Source: Echinarachnius parma (lineage: Eukaryota; Echinodermata; Echinoidea; Clypeasteroida; Echinarachniidae). Taken from it: a stretch of 64,000 nucleotides of DNA. A program made the translations under genes and the position numbers. The notes beneath the pieces were generated by a model. The model was not told where the DNA came from. It made no database searches and was given only the letters and a program-made list of their open reading frames with translations. Shown here in pieces: positions 1-11,437 of the stretch. The first letter of the stretch is position 1, and every line of letters starts with the position of its first letter. The DNA lies in contig JBAMJV010001862.1 in the NCBI GenBank assembly GCA_037951105.1, positions 1 to 64,000 on the forward strand, written 5' to 3'.

Positions 1-1400
1 GAAGGAGGGAGGGGTGACAGTGAAGATTTTTTCGAGGGGGTGGGTGTCGGTAAGATTTTTTCGAAGAGGTATACCAATTTTTTGTTAAGGGGGGGTGACC
101 ACGATGACGACGACGACGACGACGACAACGACGACGACGATGATGTTAATCATCAAGGGGGAGTGTCCGCGAGGATTTTTTAAAGGGGGTATCGGTGAAG
201 GGAGGAGGTCGGTGAAGAATTTCCGAGGGAGAGGTTACAGTGGGCAGTGGGGGGGGGGGGGGGGGGAGATGTCAAGAAGGATTTGGGGTGTCGGTGAAGG
301 GGGAGTGTCTGTGATCGGGAGAGGTCGGTTGGAAGGAGCGGTGACAGTGAAGATATTTCTAGGCGGTGGGTGTCGGTAAGAATTTTTCGAAGGGGTATCC
401 GCCAATTTTTTTTAATGGGGAGGGGGGGGGGGTGGGGTGACCATGATGACCACGACGATGACGACGATGATGTTAATCGTCAAGGGGGAGTGTCAGCGAG
501 AATTTTTTTAGCGGGGTGTCGGTGAAGGGGGGAGGTCGGTGAAGAATTTCTGAGGGAGAGGTTACAGTGGGCAGTGGGGGGGGGGGGAGATGTCAAGAAG
601 GATTTTGGGGTGTCGGTGAAGGGGGAGTGTCGGTGAACGGGAGAGGTCGGTGAAGAATTTTGGAAGGAGCGGTGACAGTGAAGATATTTCTAGGCGGTGG
701 GTGTCGGTAAGAATTTTTCGAAGGGGTATCCGACAATTTTTTTTTAAGGGGAGCGGGGGGGGGGGGGGGGGGTGGGGTGACCATGATGACCACGACGATG
801 ATGTTAATCGTCAAGGGGGAGTGTCAGCGAGAATTTTTTTAGCGGGGTGTCGGTGAAGGGGGGAGGTCGGTGAAGAATTTCCGAGGGAGAGGTTACAGTG
901 GGCAGTGGGGGGGGGGGGGGGAGATGTCAAGAAGGATTTGGGGGTGTCGGTGAAGGGGGAGTGTCGGTGAACGGGAGAGGTCGGTGAAGAATTTTGGAAG
1001 GAGCGGTGACAGTGAAGATATTTCTAGGCGGTGGGTGTCGGTAAGAATTTTTCGAAGGGGTATCCGCCAATTTTTTTTTAAGGGGAGCGGGGGGGGGGGG
1101 GGTGGGGTGACCATGATGACGATGACGACGATGGTGTTAATCGTCAAGGGGGAGTGTCAGCGAGAATTTTTTTTAGCGGGGTGTCGGTGAAGGGGGGAGG
1201 TCGGTGAAGAATTTTGGAAGGAGCGGTGACAGTGAAGATATTTCTAGGCAGTGGGTGTCGGTAAGAATTTGTTTCCAGGGGGTGTATCCGCCCATTTTTT
1301 TTTTTTGGAGGGGGAGGGGGGGAAGATTATTAAAAGAATAGTCTGAGGTACTTCTGGACGACAAAATCCCCCCCCCGTCCGCTTGAAAAATCCTGGGTAC
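1..1400. repeat. ~330-bp tandem array with G-runs and (GAY)n
   Basis: The same unit recurs with the anchor AGGCGGTGGGTGTCGGTAAG at about 361, 692, 1026 and 1246, and a partial unit lies at the window start. Spacing is 331, 334 and then 220 bp, the last unit being shortened by an internal deletion. Each unit carries a poly-G run of variable length, a GATGACGACG-type trinucleotide tract and the phrase TCAAGGGGGAGTGTC. Reading frames inside it are repeat artefacts. The array ends near a TACGCCACTG motif at 1398, which is seen elsewhere in the window as an element terminus. Confidence 0.92.
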
Positions 1401-1499
1401 GCCACTGTTATGCTGATTACGACGATGACGATGATGACGACGACGATGGAAATCGTCATCATCAACATGGCGGTAGAGGTGATGATAAAGACAACGGCT

Positions 1500-2150
1500 G
1501 GGTTGCGCAGCAACAGACATTCGCAAACTTGCGTTTAGCAAGCATAGAATTATTAATAAGAGTAATATACCTTCACTTGTAAACTAAGTTATGAAATATT
1601 ATAATTCAAAGCCACTAAAACATCAAGCAACGAACACAAACAAATGTTGAGAAGGGATGCAAGAGAAGCTAGAACTATAAAATGTGGCACAGATCGGAAT
1701 TTTATCAGATTAATCTGTCTTGATCACACCAGATAATCCTTAATCTTTCCCTAATTCGTTAGTTTGATTTATTTATTCATCTCGATATTGCATGCAATTA
1801 CAGATTGAAAGTAGATTGAGTTGTGACTACGAATTGTCACGCAGATCTTTGTTTGCTTCACACATAGAGCTGTATCTCTATGGCTTCGCCTCACCGGCAC
1901 CAGACACAATTGTGAGTACGTGGGACAGTGTAACTCTTTCTGCGACCGGGCGACGGGCGCTCGCTTCAATTCATGAAAACACGCTTCGAAATATCAATTT
2001 AGAGGTATATCTATAATGCTTATTGAACTCTCATGGTGGTACTGAGAATGTTAAGTTCATAAGTTTCTCAATTCTTAACATTTAAACCGGAACAAAAGCT
2101 GGAATATGCCTAAATGAAAACGCGTCACCAGTATATGTATATAAAGAAAA
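1500..2150. other. No feature recognised
   Basis: This is mixed AT-rich single-copy-looking sequence. I see no splice-framed coding exon, RNA gene or repeat family. Confidence 0.5.
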
Positions 2151-2159
2151 CTCGAGAAC

Positions 2160-2770
2160 ACGCATTTCAATTATTTATAAATAAGTGAATTGGGTCTTCA
2201 CGTGTTTTCTTTATATACATATAATTGTGACGTGTGTTCATTATTTAATATATAATGGGTTCGCACTAAACCAGAATCATTATTTATAAATTATGAAAAT
2301 GAGAATGGAATTCTTTATAAATAATGAAATTTCGAATTGTAATTATTTATAAATAATAGCTATGACTTGGAATTATTTATAAATAATGAAGTATGGAATT
2401 GCAATTATTTATAAATAATGATATATGAAATATAATTATTTATAAATAATAGCATTTATATATAAATAATATTAATGTATTTTGACTTTATATGTAAATA
2501 ATAAAGATGAGTTTTATAATTTGTTTATAAATAATGTAAATAATATATAAATAATGCAATTGCTGATTGCAATTATTTATAAATAATATAGTATGACTTG
2601 TAATTATTTATAAATAATGGAGTAAGAATTATAATTATATATAAACAATTAAAATTGTATAAAAATTATTTACAAATAAATTGATACATTTACTTACATT
2701 ATATGTAAATAATAGTTATTATATGTTAAATAATGGTTATATAACATATAATATGTGTAAATAATAAATT
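2160..2770. repeat. AT-rich array of a 16-bp palindrome
   Basis: The perfect palindrome ATTATTTATAAATAAT and close variants recur about a dozen times. The spacing is about 31-32 bp between 2340 and 2460 and less regular on either side. The spacers are variable (GTATGGAATTGCA, ATATGAAAT and similar), while the palindrome is conserved. Confidence 0.85.
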
Positions 2771-2837
2771 GACAAACGGCGCCTCATACAATAGTTGCAA
2801 GGAAGGGTTCAAGGAAAAGTAACCCAGTAAAGCCCTT

Positions 2838-3069
2838 GTCACATATCACCGGATAGCGTTATCGGAACGCAGATGCAGAGCCAAATTATGAATCCGTTCG
2901 TATGCGTTTCTTGTCCGTTTCTTGTTCGCAGGCGAATGCGTTCCTTGTCAGGCGATGTACGTTGGTTGAGATATCTGGCAGTATGTTTTGTGCACGAAGC
3001 TATGGAGTCGACTTTCACCACTGGATAATTTGATTTCGCAAATTTTCTATCGATATTTCGATATGTGAC
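2838..3069. mobile_element. Harbinger-like MITE, diverged copy
   Basis: Starts GTCACATATCACCGGATAGCG and ends in ATATGTGAC. It is homologous over its length to the better copy at 8861-9083, sharing the TATGCGTTT, CTTGTCCG, GATGTACGTTG, GCACGAAGC and TTTCGCAAATTTTCTAT blocks. The right terminal repeat is degraded and no target duplication is visible. Confidence 0.75.
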
Positions 3070-3169
3070 AACACAATTTGTAGGAGGATCCCATCAAAAG
3101 GTAACTAGTTGCTTCGGTTAGACCCATTTACAATATAATCTACTCCTATTTTGTCTAGAAAAAAAGGAA

Positions 3170-3660
3170 TTCAGGGACTTGGGCTTAGGATTAAAGTTAG
3201 GTTTAGGGTTAGGGGACAGAGTTATGGTTGGGTTTCAGGTTGGAGGTTAGGATTAGTGTTAGGTTTAGGGTTAGGGGATAGGATTAGGGTTAGGTTTGAG
3301 GTTAGAGGTTAGGATTAGAGTTAGGTTTAGGGTTAGGGGAGTTATGGTTAGGTTTGAGGTTAGAGGTTAGGATTAGAGTTAGGTTTAGGGTTAGGATTGG
3401 GTTTCAGATTAGAGGTTGGGATTAGGGTTAGGATTAGGGTTAGAGGATGGGATTAGGGTTAGAGGATAGAGTTATGGTTAGGTTTCAGGTTAGAGGTTAG
3501 GATTAGAGTTAGGTTTAGGGTTAGGGGATACGATTAGGGTTAGGTTTAGGGTTGGGATTAGGGTTAGGGTTAGGTTTAAGTGTAGAAGTTGGAATCTGAT
3601 TTAGGTTAGGGTTAGGTTGAAGGAAAGAGGTTAGGATCAGGGTTAGGTTTAGGGTTGGGG
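3170..3660. repeat. Degenerate TTAGGG interstitial array
   Basis: About 490 bp built from GGTTAGGATTAGGGTTAGGTTTAGGG-type hexamer variants, with a higher-order repeat of about 60-70 bp (TTGAGGTTAGAGGTTAGGATTAGAG). It is followed by a G12 run. The sequence is telomere-like but too degenerate, and too far from any end in this window, to be an active telomere. Confidence 0.88.
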
Positions 3661-3679
3661 GGGGGGGGGGTCAGGGGTC

Positions 3680-5350
3680 AAGTTTCAAAGTAACCCAGTA
3701 AGTAGGCAGATTAGTTGTATTGTCTACAAACCTGGTTAAGTTCCTAGCTAGACAATAGACCTATTCTGTTTTGCAGACCCAATGAAAGTTTCTTTGCAGA
3801 AGTTATGATATTCAAAATGTGAATACAAATAATTGTGGAGACATTAATGGCTACTCTTGGAATGGACTCTTAGAAAATAATCACTTTTGTAAATCAAATT
3901 ATAATTTGTGGGTGTTGGTTCCCTTTAAAGTTATTCCGCTCTTCTTTGAATAGCCGGTTACGGGTCTAAAGATCAAAGACTACCAAGGGGTAGAAATCCA
4001 GGAACCATGGACAAATGCACCCAGTGACCCACTTCTGAATTTTGTGGAATTTGCCCACTTCCCACACTCCAGTGCTTGTGAGGCATTCCGAAAAGCACAC
4101 AGGTACAACACTGCACCCCTCTTACTATATAGCGTAGGGATTATACTCTCCTTGATATTAGCGACATATCTTCACCCATCTACAGGAGTATAGGAACAAA
4201 TCTCCACCCCTCGAATGCAGTAATAGGACATATATACACACCCCTCTGGGATTAGCAGATTTATATCACATACTGTATAATATACAAATAATACAAAATA
4301 CACTTAAAGTTTTATGTAAAGTTCAGGAAAAACCGTAGAATGAATGCAACAATCTTTTATTTGCTAAGCACGCCCTAAAGAAATATGCAAATTTCTTTGC
4401 AACATTGCAACTGAACAATGGTACAAATCCATTAAAAAACTACACAATGACAAACAAAGGCTCTACATTGTAAAAAAAAATATTGGCTAAGTCTGCCAAT
4501 TCTAACCTTTTTGATGCGCAAACTTTTATCACGATATCTTTGCAGCACTGTCACTGAACTTGGTAAAATCCGTTGAATAATGACACAATGGCAAGCAACA
4601 CTAAAAATATTTCTAACAATGCTAAGCCTATATGATTTCACCTTCTGGATGTTATTTATCACAAATGTATGTTTTACAAGTGAGAAGAACAATGTCATAT
4701 AACTGTACAACAATTTGACAAAACAAGGGAAACTCATCGACTAATTGCCTGATGAATGTCAAAAAGACTAAATTTCAGTAAAAAGGAATTACTCAAATAA
4801 AACATAAAAGTATAACATTTCACTTTTCAGATATCTTTTGGGACCTTCATTTGGTTAAAGCAACCTGGTGAACTTATTTCACACAAATTTGTCTTAGCTG
4901 TCATTATACCACTTTTAAGGTGTTGTTTTTCACACCTTTGTGGCAATATAGATTTCCTTGAGCTAATTGGTACCTTGTAGGTTGCACCACAAAACCACAG
5001 ACACTGGAGTGTAGCTAGGGAAGTGAAGAGGGTGGGGGAACAGATTTGATTTACTTATGTTTTCCAAATTTTCAACAAGCTTTCAAACATATGTACATAA
5101 ACAAACAATCATGAACATAATGACTTGCACAGAAAGTAGTAAATAATAATATAGTTCATTGTACCTTTTCATTAAAATAGAAGAAATACTTTGTAATAAA
5201 TGAATTCATGAAAAAAAAAATATTTGAAGAACATGAAAATGTTGAGCCATTCTTGAAAGCAGAGCTTGTGACATGTGAAAGGTACCATAATGGTTTATGA
5301 TTAACATCACTATATTCAACTTATAACATTTGTGTTGTACTGAAAAAGCT
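3680..5350. other. No feature recognised
   Basis: AT-rich non-coding sequence with a short imperfect motif repeat at about 4380-4600 (CTTTGCAACATTGCAACTGAAC versus CTTTGCAGCACTGTCACTGAAC). I see no gene. Confidence 0.5.
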
Positions 5351-5358
5351 GGATTTAA

Positions 5359-5727
5359 AGGGATCTAATAACTTATTTTACATGAGCAAAAAGTGATGAA
5401 TGGTTGATACCATGTATTGTTGTTATTTGATATATCCACTGGGTATTGTGCACGGAAATTTCAAGTTAAATTGACGTAATATGGCAAATGTAGTAATGAG
5501 CAAAAATGCAAAGTGATATTCACTAACTCATTGTACTGACTTCGTACATTGTTACGACTATCCCGTGGATAGTTTAACATTTGAACACTGCAATCGTAAA
5601 TATCTTTATAACAAAAGGGAAATTTGAAAAACCAAAACCTGTCCCATGTGTCTATTATTTATACAAATACAACAACGCTAGAGTTCCAAGTAAGTTTTGA
5701 GGATTTGGACAATGTTACTAGATCCCT
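5359..5727. mobile_element. TTAA MITE family A, intact copy
   Basis: 369 bp between two TTAA tetramers (5355-5358 and 5728-5731). The ends are AGGGATCTAATAAC and GTTACTAGATCCCT, a terminal inverted repeat of about 14 bp. The interior includes GAGCAAAAATGCAAAGTGATAT, shared with copies at 11438, 17344 and 31267. There is no coding capacity. TTAA target choice is typical of piggyBac, but the family assignment is inference. Confidence 0.9.
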
Positions 5728-5729
5728 TT

Positions 5730-6600
5730 AATGTTGATGTGTTTGTAATCAAACCTACATGTTTGCATATATCCATACACATTTGATTGACAGGGCATAT
5801 ACCTCAATAACCATGAATATATTGATCTAGCTTCCTAAAGACAAATACATCAATCAATGTTTATTTTCTTTTTTCTGCATTGTAAGATAGTTTTGCTATT
5901 AAAGCGTATTGTAAACTTAAATGTTTAGTTGTGAATATCCACATTTTATTTTTTCTGTATTGTTGTTGTTGTTGTTGACATGAAATAAAGTCTTTAATGA
6001 AATGAATTTAAATAATGCACTTTTACACTATTTTAGCAAGTTTAGTACAACTTCGCCCACTGAAGATGGTAGATTTTTGTATAACTTACATTCTCGACAG
6101 ACTTCAGCACAAGTATCTTTCGGACCAGTCTTGAATGGGTTAGTAAGGAACAAAAGTTGGAAGTAACATGCAAATGTCATGTAAATAATTTGGTTGATTA
6201 AACATGAAACGTCCATGTTTCAATAGCAAATAATATCGGGGAATAATTTCTAGGGCATCTACAGCTCTCTGAAATCTGTTTGAGTGTTTGGGAATGAACT
6301 CTACGGAAGTGTAATGGGACTCTTTTGCATTTGGGGGGCAAACTCTTTTGGGCATTTGAGGGCTAAATTCCCCCAAGTCGCAATCAAATTGTGTTGTTTT
6401 TTGTTTGCACTAATGTGATAAATCTATAAATATTTGTGATAAATCTGTAAATTTTTGTGATAAATCTTTCCATTTTGTGACTGCAATTTAATTAACATGG
6501 AGACCTCCATGTTTGTGTCCAAAATATATTGTTTATGAATTTGGATGAGTCCTGGACCCATACTAATTTGATAAATTTTATATTTGTTTTGATGCAAGTC
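5730..6600. other. No gene; short repeat fragments only
   Basis: AT-rich sequence. About 6290-6380 holds a fragment of the dispersed repeat seen at 22130, 29650 and 42045 (TTGGGGGGCAAACTC, GAGGGCTAAATTC). TGATAAATCT is repeated in tandem at about 6416-6470. Confidence 0.55.
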
Positions 6601-6612
6601 TGCTGTATTTAA

Positions 6613-7052
6613 AGGTACACTTGAGTATTGGTACTAACAAACAATTGTGAGGGTTTTGGTTGGTTTTAATTCCATTTGAAAGTTCATTAAATAAAACATG
6701 TGACATGAGAATCACTCCCTTTCGAATGCTTTCATAGTTGTCAAATTTGATTTCAAAATATATTATTTATATATCGTCTAGCCAGGCGATATATTGACTC
6801 TTAAGAAAATACATAAATTGCTTAAATACACCTCTTTCAAAAAAATTAAAGAGGTTTTTTCAACCAATGAGTTTTTACAGAGCGCCCTCTTGAGTTTTAA
6901 CGGCTCTTTTTTAATGATAACAGGCATTTTACTTAGTTGTTTGTAATTGTGCATACCTTTCGAGCATGGTGGAGTTATAACTATTAGTTTGTAATGTAAT
7001 GGTGCAGGTTTTGGTTACTAAAATTCAGTTTGACCAAAACTCAACTATCTCT
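6613..7052. mobile_element. TTAA MITE family B, diverged copy
   Basis: Right end ACTCAACTATCTCTTTAA with TTAA at 7053-7056; the left end is a degraded TTTAAAGGTACACTTGAG at 6608. It shares GCGCCCTCTTGAGTTTTAAC, CGAGCATGGTGGAGTTATAA and GCAGGTTTTGGTTACTAAA with copies at 17633, 37728 and 57466. It is shorter (440 bp) than the 563-bp copy. A direct repeat of GAATTTGGATGGGTC lies downstream at 7079-7215. Confidence 0.8.
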
Positions 7053-7787
7053 TTAATAGTGCACTGTCATTTTTATGAATTTGTCAATGATTATTTTATG
7101 AATTTGGATGGGTCTTCTGACCCATACTAATTTTATAAACTTGAAATTCTGTGGATGATAGTCCGCCGAGTTATTATGAATCTTTAAATGATCATTTATG
7201 AATTTGGATGGGTCCCTGGTGCTAATTTGATAAACTGGAAATTTTGTGGATGTACATCCGCTGTATTTGACAGTGCACTGTCAGGATTATCAGTTGTTTC
7301 CTGTGAGAGGAGCAGGCAAACTTGTGCATTTCCTGTAATCGTGACCTAGGGGGGCTCCTACAGACTGCGTTCAGACTATACATACTAAACAACGTTTCAA
7401 GTTCAATTTATATCTGGCACATTTAGATTTGAAATCAAATATTCTTGACCGGTTAGTACGTTCACATACATGCAATATCCTTCATGTTTCCAAAGGAATT
7501 AGAAAACTGCATTTCCTGTAATCGTGACCTAGGGGGGCTCCAACAGACTGGGTTCAGACTATACATTCTTAACAACGTTTCAAGTTATATTTCAAGTTCA
7601 ATTTGTATCTGGCATATTTAGATATGAAAACAAATACTCTTGACTGGTTTATATGGTTTGTTCACATTCTTCATGTTTCCAAAGAGAATAGGAAACTGCA
7701 TTTCCTGTAATCGTGACCTAAAGGGGGCTCCCTATGGACTGCGTTCAGACTACATTCTAAACATCTTTTCAAGTTATGTTTCAAGTA

Positions 7788-7951
7788 CAGTCAAACTTGT
7801 CTTAGCGGCCACCTGTCTAAAGCAGCCAACCTGCCTATAGTGGCCACCAAAAAGGACTCCTGGCAAAACAAAACAAATTTGTGATTGAACCTGTCTACAT
7901 TAGCCACTTTTCTTGTTTCCCCTAGGTGGTCACTATATGCAAGTTTGACTG
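7788..7951. mobile_element. Pogo/Tigger-like MITE family E, intact
   Basis: 164 bp flanked by TA on both sides (7786-7787 and 7952-7953). It begins CAGTCAAACTTGTC and ends GCAAGTTTGACTG, a terminal inverted repeat of about 13 bp. The interior carries repeated GCGGCCACCTGTCTAAAGC and GTGGCCACC blocks. CAGTC-type ends and TA duplication fit Tc1/mariner-pogo elements. It is non-coding. Confidence 0.88.
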
Positions 7952-7984
7952 TATCTGGTACATTTAAAGATTTAAAATCAGGAC

Positions 7985-8064
7985 TTAACTTGTTCACTTT
8001 GAGATTCTGAAATCCCCATAGACTTTGTACATTGCCCACCCGGTTCCCCTAAACAATGTGTTAC
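7985..8064 (-). mobile_element. 80-bp TTAA element S
   Basis: Runs from TTAA (7985) to a mutated TTAC (8064), exactly 80 bp. It is the reverse orientation of the copy at 28087. The conserved core on the plus strand is GAAATCCCCATAGACTTTG followed by CCCACCCGGTTCCC. Confidence 0.88.
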
Positions 8065-8246
8065 TACGATATGTTCACATTATAATATCCTTCACAATGT
8101 TTCCTTTACAGGGAGTACATATGTAGGAAACTGCATTTCCTTTAATCGTGATCTATGGGGCTCCAATGGACTGCCTTCAGACTACAATCTAAACAACGTT
8201 TCAAGTCATGTTCAACGTTTCAAGTTATGGTTCAAGTACATACAAG

Positions 8247-8330
8247 CCTGTCTAAATGTCCACCTGTCTAAAGCAGCAAACCTACCTATAGTGGCCACTA
8301 AAAGTTACCCCCATGTGAATTTCTATCGAG
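8247..8330. mobile_element. Family E fragment
   Basis: ACAAGCCTGTCTAAATGTCC and CTATAGTGGCCACTAAAAG match the left half of family E. No right terminus is visible. Confidence 0.65.
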
Positions 8331-8594
8331 TGTACTTTGGAGATTACCTAATGAAATACACGCAGTTAAGTCTTAATTATTTATATTAGCTGTACAATAA
8401 CAATAAAGATATGTAAGCAAAATTATTGTATGATTTGTTTTCCTTTTTTTTAATGCTGAACTTCATACACTGTACAATTAAAGATATATTAACCAATATG
8501 TATGATTGTTTTTGTCTTTAAAAAAACCCTGAACTTCACACACATTCAGAATTTATGCTATTTACACATAATTTTCCATATAAGATTAGGACCT

Positions 8595-8750
8595 TCATCG
8601 TAATCAATTGTATTCAGTTACAATTAATTGTAAGTCAGAAAATTTAGGCATTTCAACCTATCAGATTTGCGCATTTAGTCACATGATCTGACTTACAATT
8701 AATTGCAACTTTACAATCGATTGTATCTGTTTCTGCAACAGGCCATTGTG
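8595..8750. mobile_element. Family F MITE, partial copy
   Basis: AATTAATTGTAAGTCAGAAAAT, GTCACATGATCTGACTT and CAATTAATTGCAACTTTAC match the copies at 36461 and 39663. The left end is degraded; the right end reads TCTGCAACAGGCC. Confidence 0.75.
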
Positions 8751-8860
8751 TTATTTGGGGCTGGAAGTTAGATTTCCTGTTCAATGAGAGCAGTACAAAC
8801 AAAAATGTCTCTAAAACAAAATACTGAACTTCATACACATACAGCATAACATGTAGTTTA

Positions 8861-9083
8861 TAGCCCAGTCACATATCAACGGATTGCGTAAACGGATGTC
8901 AAACGGAGAGCTAAATTTTCCATCCGTTCCTCTCCGTTCGTATGCGTTTGTTGTCCGTTCCTTGTCCGGTGATGTACGTTGTTCTATGTTTTGTACACGA
9001 AGCAATGGAGACGAATTTCATTTCGCAAATTTTCTATTCGTTGGGCATTCGTTTCCGCTATCCGTTGATATGTGACCGGGCCA
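8861..9083. mobile_element. Harbinger-like MITE, intact
   Basis: 223 bp bounded by TTA on both sides (8858-8860 and 9084-9086). The ends are TAGCCCAGTCACATATCAAC and, inverted, TGGCCCGGTCACATATCAAC, continuing to GGATNGCG. TTA duplication with G/C-rich ends fits PIF/Harbinger. It inserted into a unit of the surrounding tandem array: 415 minus 226 leaves 189 bp, the normal unit. Short reading frames inside are not genes. Confidence 0.88.
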
Positions 9084-10139
9084 TTACTGATGAATTTCCA
9101 TCTAGTGTATTTTGGGGGCTGGAAGTTTAATGACCTTTTTAAAACACAAGTAGTAAGTCTTCATAATTTTCACTGGCAGTACAATAAAAATAAAGATATG
9201 TAAACAAATATGCGTATTTGTTTTTCTTTTAAGAAACACTGAACTTCAAAGACATACAGTAAGTATAACATGCTGTGTGATCTGGCGCATTTTGGGGGCT
9301 GAAAGTTTGATTACATTTTCAAACCAGTCACAAGCAGTAAATCTCAATTATTTCAATCAGTTGTACAATAACAATAAAGATATTTATTTAAACAACTATA
9401 TTAAATGAATGTTTCTGTTTTCTTTCTTTTTTAATCGCTGAACTTCATACACATACAGTATAACATGGTTTTACAGTGGGAATTGAGGCTGGAAGCTGTC
9501 AAATACAAGCAGTAAATCTCAATTGTTTGTATTAGTTGTAAAATACAATGTTCAATAAAGATGAACAAATATGAAGAGGGAAAAAACATGTTTGTTTCTT
9601 TTAAACAACCCACTGAACTTCATACACATACATGTACAGTATAATGTAATGTATGCCCCACATGTAAATCTCCACATCTCAATTGTTTGTATTAGTTGTA
9701 AAATACAATGTTCAATAAAGATGAAGAAATATTTATTTTAAAAAACAAAACATGTTTGTTTCTTTTAAACAATCATGTTTCTTTCTTTCAAACAACCCAC
9801 TGAACTTCATACACATACAGTATAATGTGATGTATGCCACACATGTAAATCTCCACATCTCCAATTGTTTGTATTAGTTGTAAAATACAATGTTCAATAA
9901 AGATGAAGAAATATTTATTTTAAAAAACAAAACATGTTTCTTTCTTTTAAACAATCATGTTTCTTTCTTTCAAACAAACCACTGAACAATATACACATAC
10001 ATGTACAGTATAATGTGCTGTGTGCCCCACATGTAAATCTCCACATTTTGGAAGCTGGAAGTTTGATTTCCTGTCAACACTATTCGCAGCGGTAGAGTCA
10101 GATTAGTTTGACAGCTAGCTCGCCAAACTGGAAGCCAAA

Positions 10140-11090
10140 AGACCTTGATCTTCAAAGCCACCGTTCACACGTGAACAAAATAAAACGCGTCAACATTTGC
10201 TAGCTAGGGTTTCTAGGTCCTTGTTCACACGGAGAAGAAGTTTCACAAATACGCTCTTGATATCTCTGCAACAAAGCCCTGTTCACATGGGAAAAAATAT
10301 AAACGCATCAACATTTGCGAGCTATAGGGCCTAGGGAACCGTATGATCTTGATCTCTAGGTCCTTGTTCACACGGAGAATAGATTTCACAAATTCGCTAT
10401 ACTGAAACAAAGCCCTGTTCACATGTGAAAAATAAAAACGCATCAACATTTGCGAGCTATACATGTAGGGCCAAGAGAACTGTATGATCTTGATTTCTAG
10501 CTCCATGTTCACACAGAGAATAAATTTCAAAAATACGCTCTTGAGATATACTGCAACAAAGCCCTGTTCACATGTGAAAAATAAAACGCATCAACTTTTG
10601 CGAGCTATAGGGCCAAGGGAACTGTATGATCTTGATTTCTAGGTCCATGTTCACACAGAGAATAAATTTCAAAAATACGCTCTTGAGATATATACTGCAA
10701 CAAAGCCCTGTACATGTGAAAAATAAAACGCATCAACTTTTTGCGAGCTATAGGGCCAAGGGAACTGTATGATCTTGATTTCTAGGTCCATGTTCACACA
10801 GAGAATAAATTTCAAAAATACGCTCTTGAGATATATACTGCAACAAAGCCCTGTACATGTGAAAAATAAAACGCATCAACTTTTGCGAGCTATAGGGCCA
10901 AGGGAACTGTATGATCTTGATTTCTAGGTCCATGTTCACACAGAGAATAAATTTCAAAAATACGCTCTTGAGATATATACTGCAACAAAGCCCTGTACAT
11001 GTGAAAAATAAAACGCATCAACTTTTGCGAGCTATAGGGCCAAGGGAACTAAAACAAAGCCCTGTTTACATGTGAAAAAAAATCAACAAT
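10140..11090. repeat. 143-bp satellite, about 6.5 units
   Basis: The anchor ACAAAGCCCTG lies at 10271, 10407, 10556, 10700, 10843, 10984 and 11054, giving intervals of 136, 149, 144, 143, 141 and 70 bp. The units from about 10600 to 11040 are almost identical, so they were amplified or homogenised recently, whereas the 5' units are diverged. Each unit has GTTCACAC/GTTCACATGTGAA motifs and TGTATGATCTTGATTTCTAG. Confidence 0.94.
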
Positions 11091-11437
11091 ATGAATGAGG
11101 TTAAAATTTCAGCATTTTGACAGCTACTCCAACTAGAGCAAAGCAAGCCATAGTTTGGGGCAAATTTTCTGTTTGGGCAAGTAAAATGTGACAACTCATT
11201 ATTTTATTTGCACGAAGGTGCCAGTAGAAAATGAAGTTAGTGAGAAGGCTAGTAACACATACGTACATCATACATAATTTTAGCACCATATGGAAAGTTT
11301 TCAAGGACATTTTGAATAGCAGTTTCCAAAGTCTGCAATGAGGCTTTAAAAATCAGTCCTTGTACCAGGTCATGCATCCTTCAATTCATTGCACCATCCT
11401 AGAACTGTATTAAATTACAAATGGAGTACCTCCTTAA

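Larger units (their letters stand above)
7310..8240. repeat. ~187-bp tandem repeat, four units
   Basis: The anchor GCATTTCCTGTAATCGTGACC lies at 7327, 7509, 7697 and 8131. The first intervals are 182 and 188 bp. The last is 434 bp because an E element (7788-7951) and an S element (7985-8064) inserted into the unit; removing them restores about 188 bp. Confidence 0.9.
8390..10060. repeat. ~187-bp tandem array (CTGAACTTCATACACATAC unit)
   Basis: Unit anchors lie at 8456, 8529, 8824, 9239, 9438, 9613, 9800 and 9982. The uninterrupted intervals 9239-9982 are 199, 175, 187 and 182 bp. Each unit carries TACAATAAAGATG and a TTTGTTTCTTTTAAACAA tract. The 415-bp interval 8824-9239 contains the Harbinger-like MITE at 8861-9083. 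Confidence 0.88.

Noticed and set aside
95..1190. Several short reading frames with runs of Thr, Gly or Pro
   Set aside because: They follow the (GAY)n tract and G-runs of the 330-bp array and recur in each unit.
2160..2770. A CRISPR-like array of palindromic repeats
   Set aside because: The spacers are AT-rich, related to each other and of irregular length; there are no associated genes.
3170..3660. A chromosome end
   Set aside because: The TTAGGG-like array is degenerate and lies between ordinary sequences; similar short tracts occur at 21.5, 56.7 and 58.6 kb, so these are interstitial.
10271..11090. A CRISPR-like repeat-spacer array
   Set aside because: The 143-bp units are contiguous with no unique spacers, and the sequence is eukaryotic.
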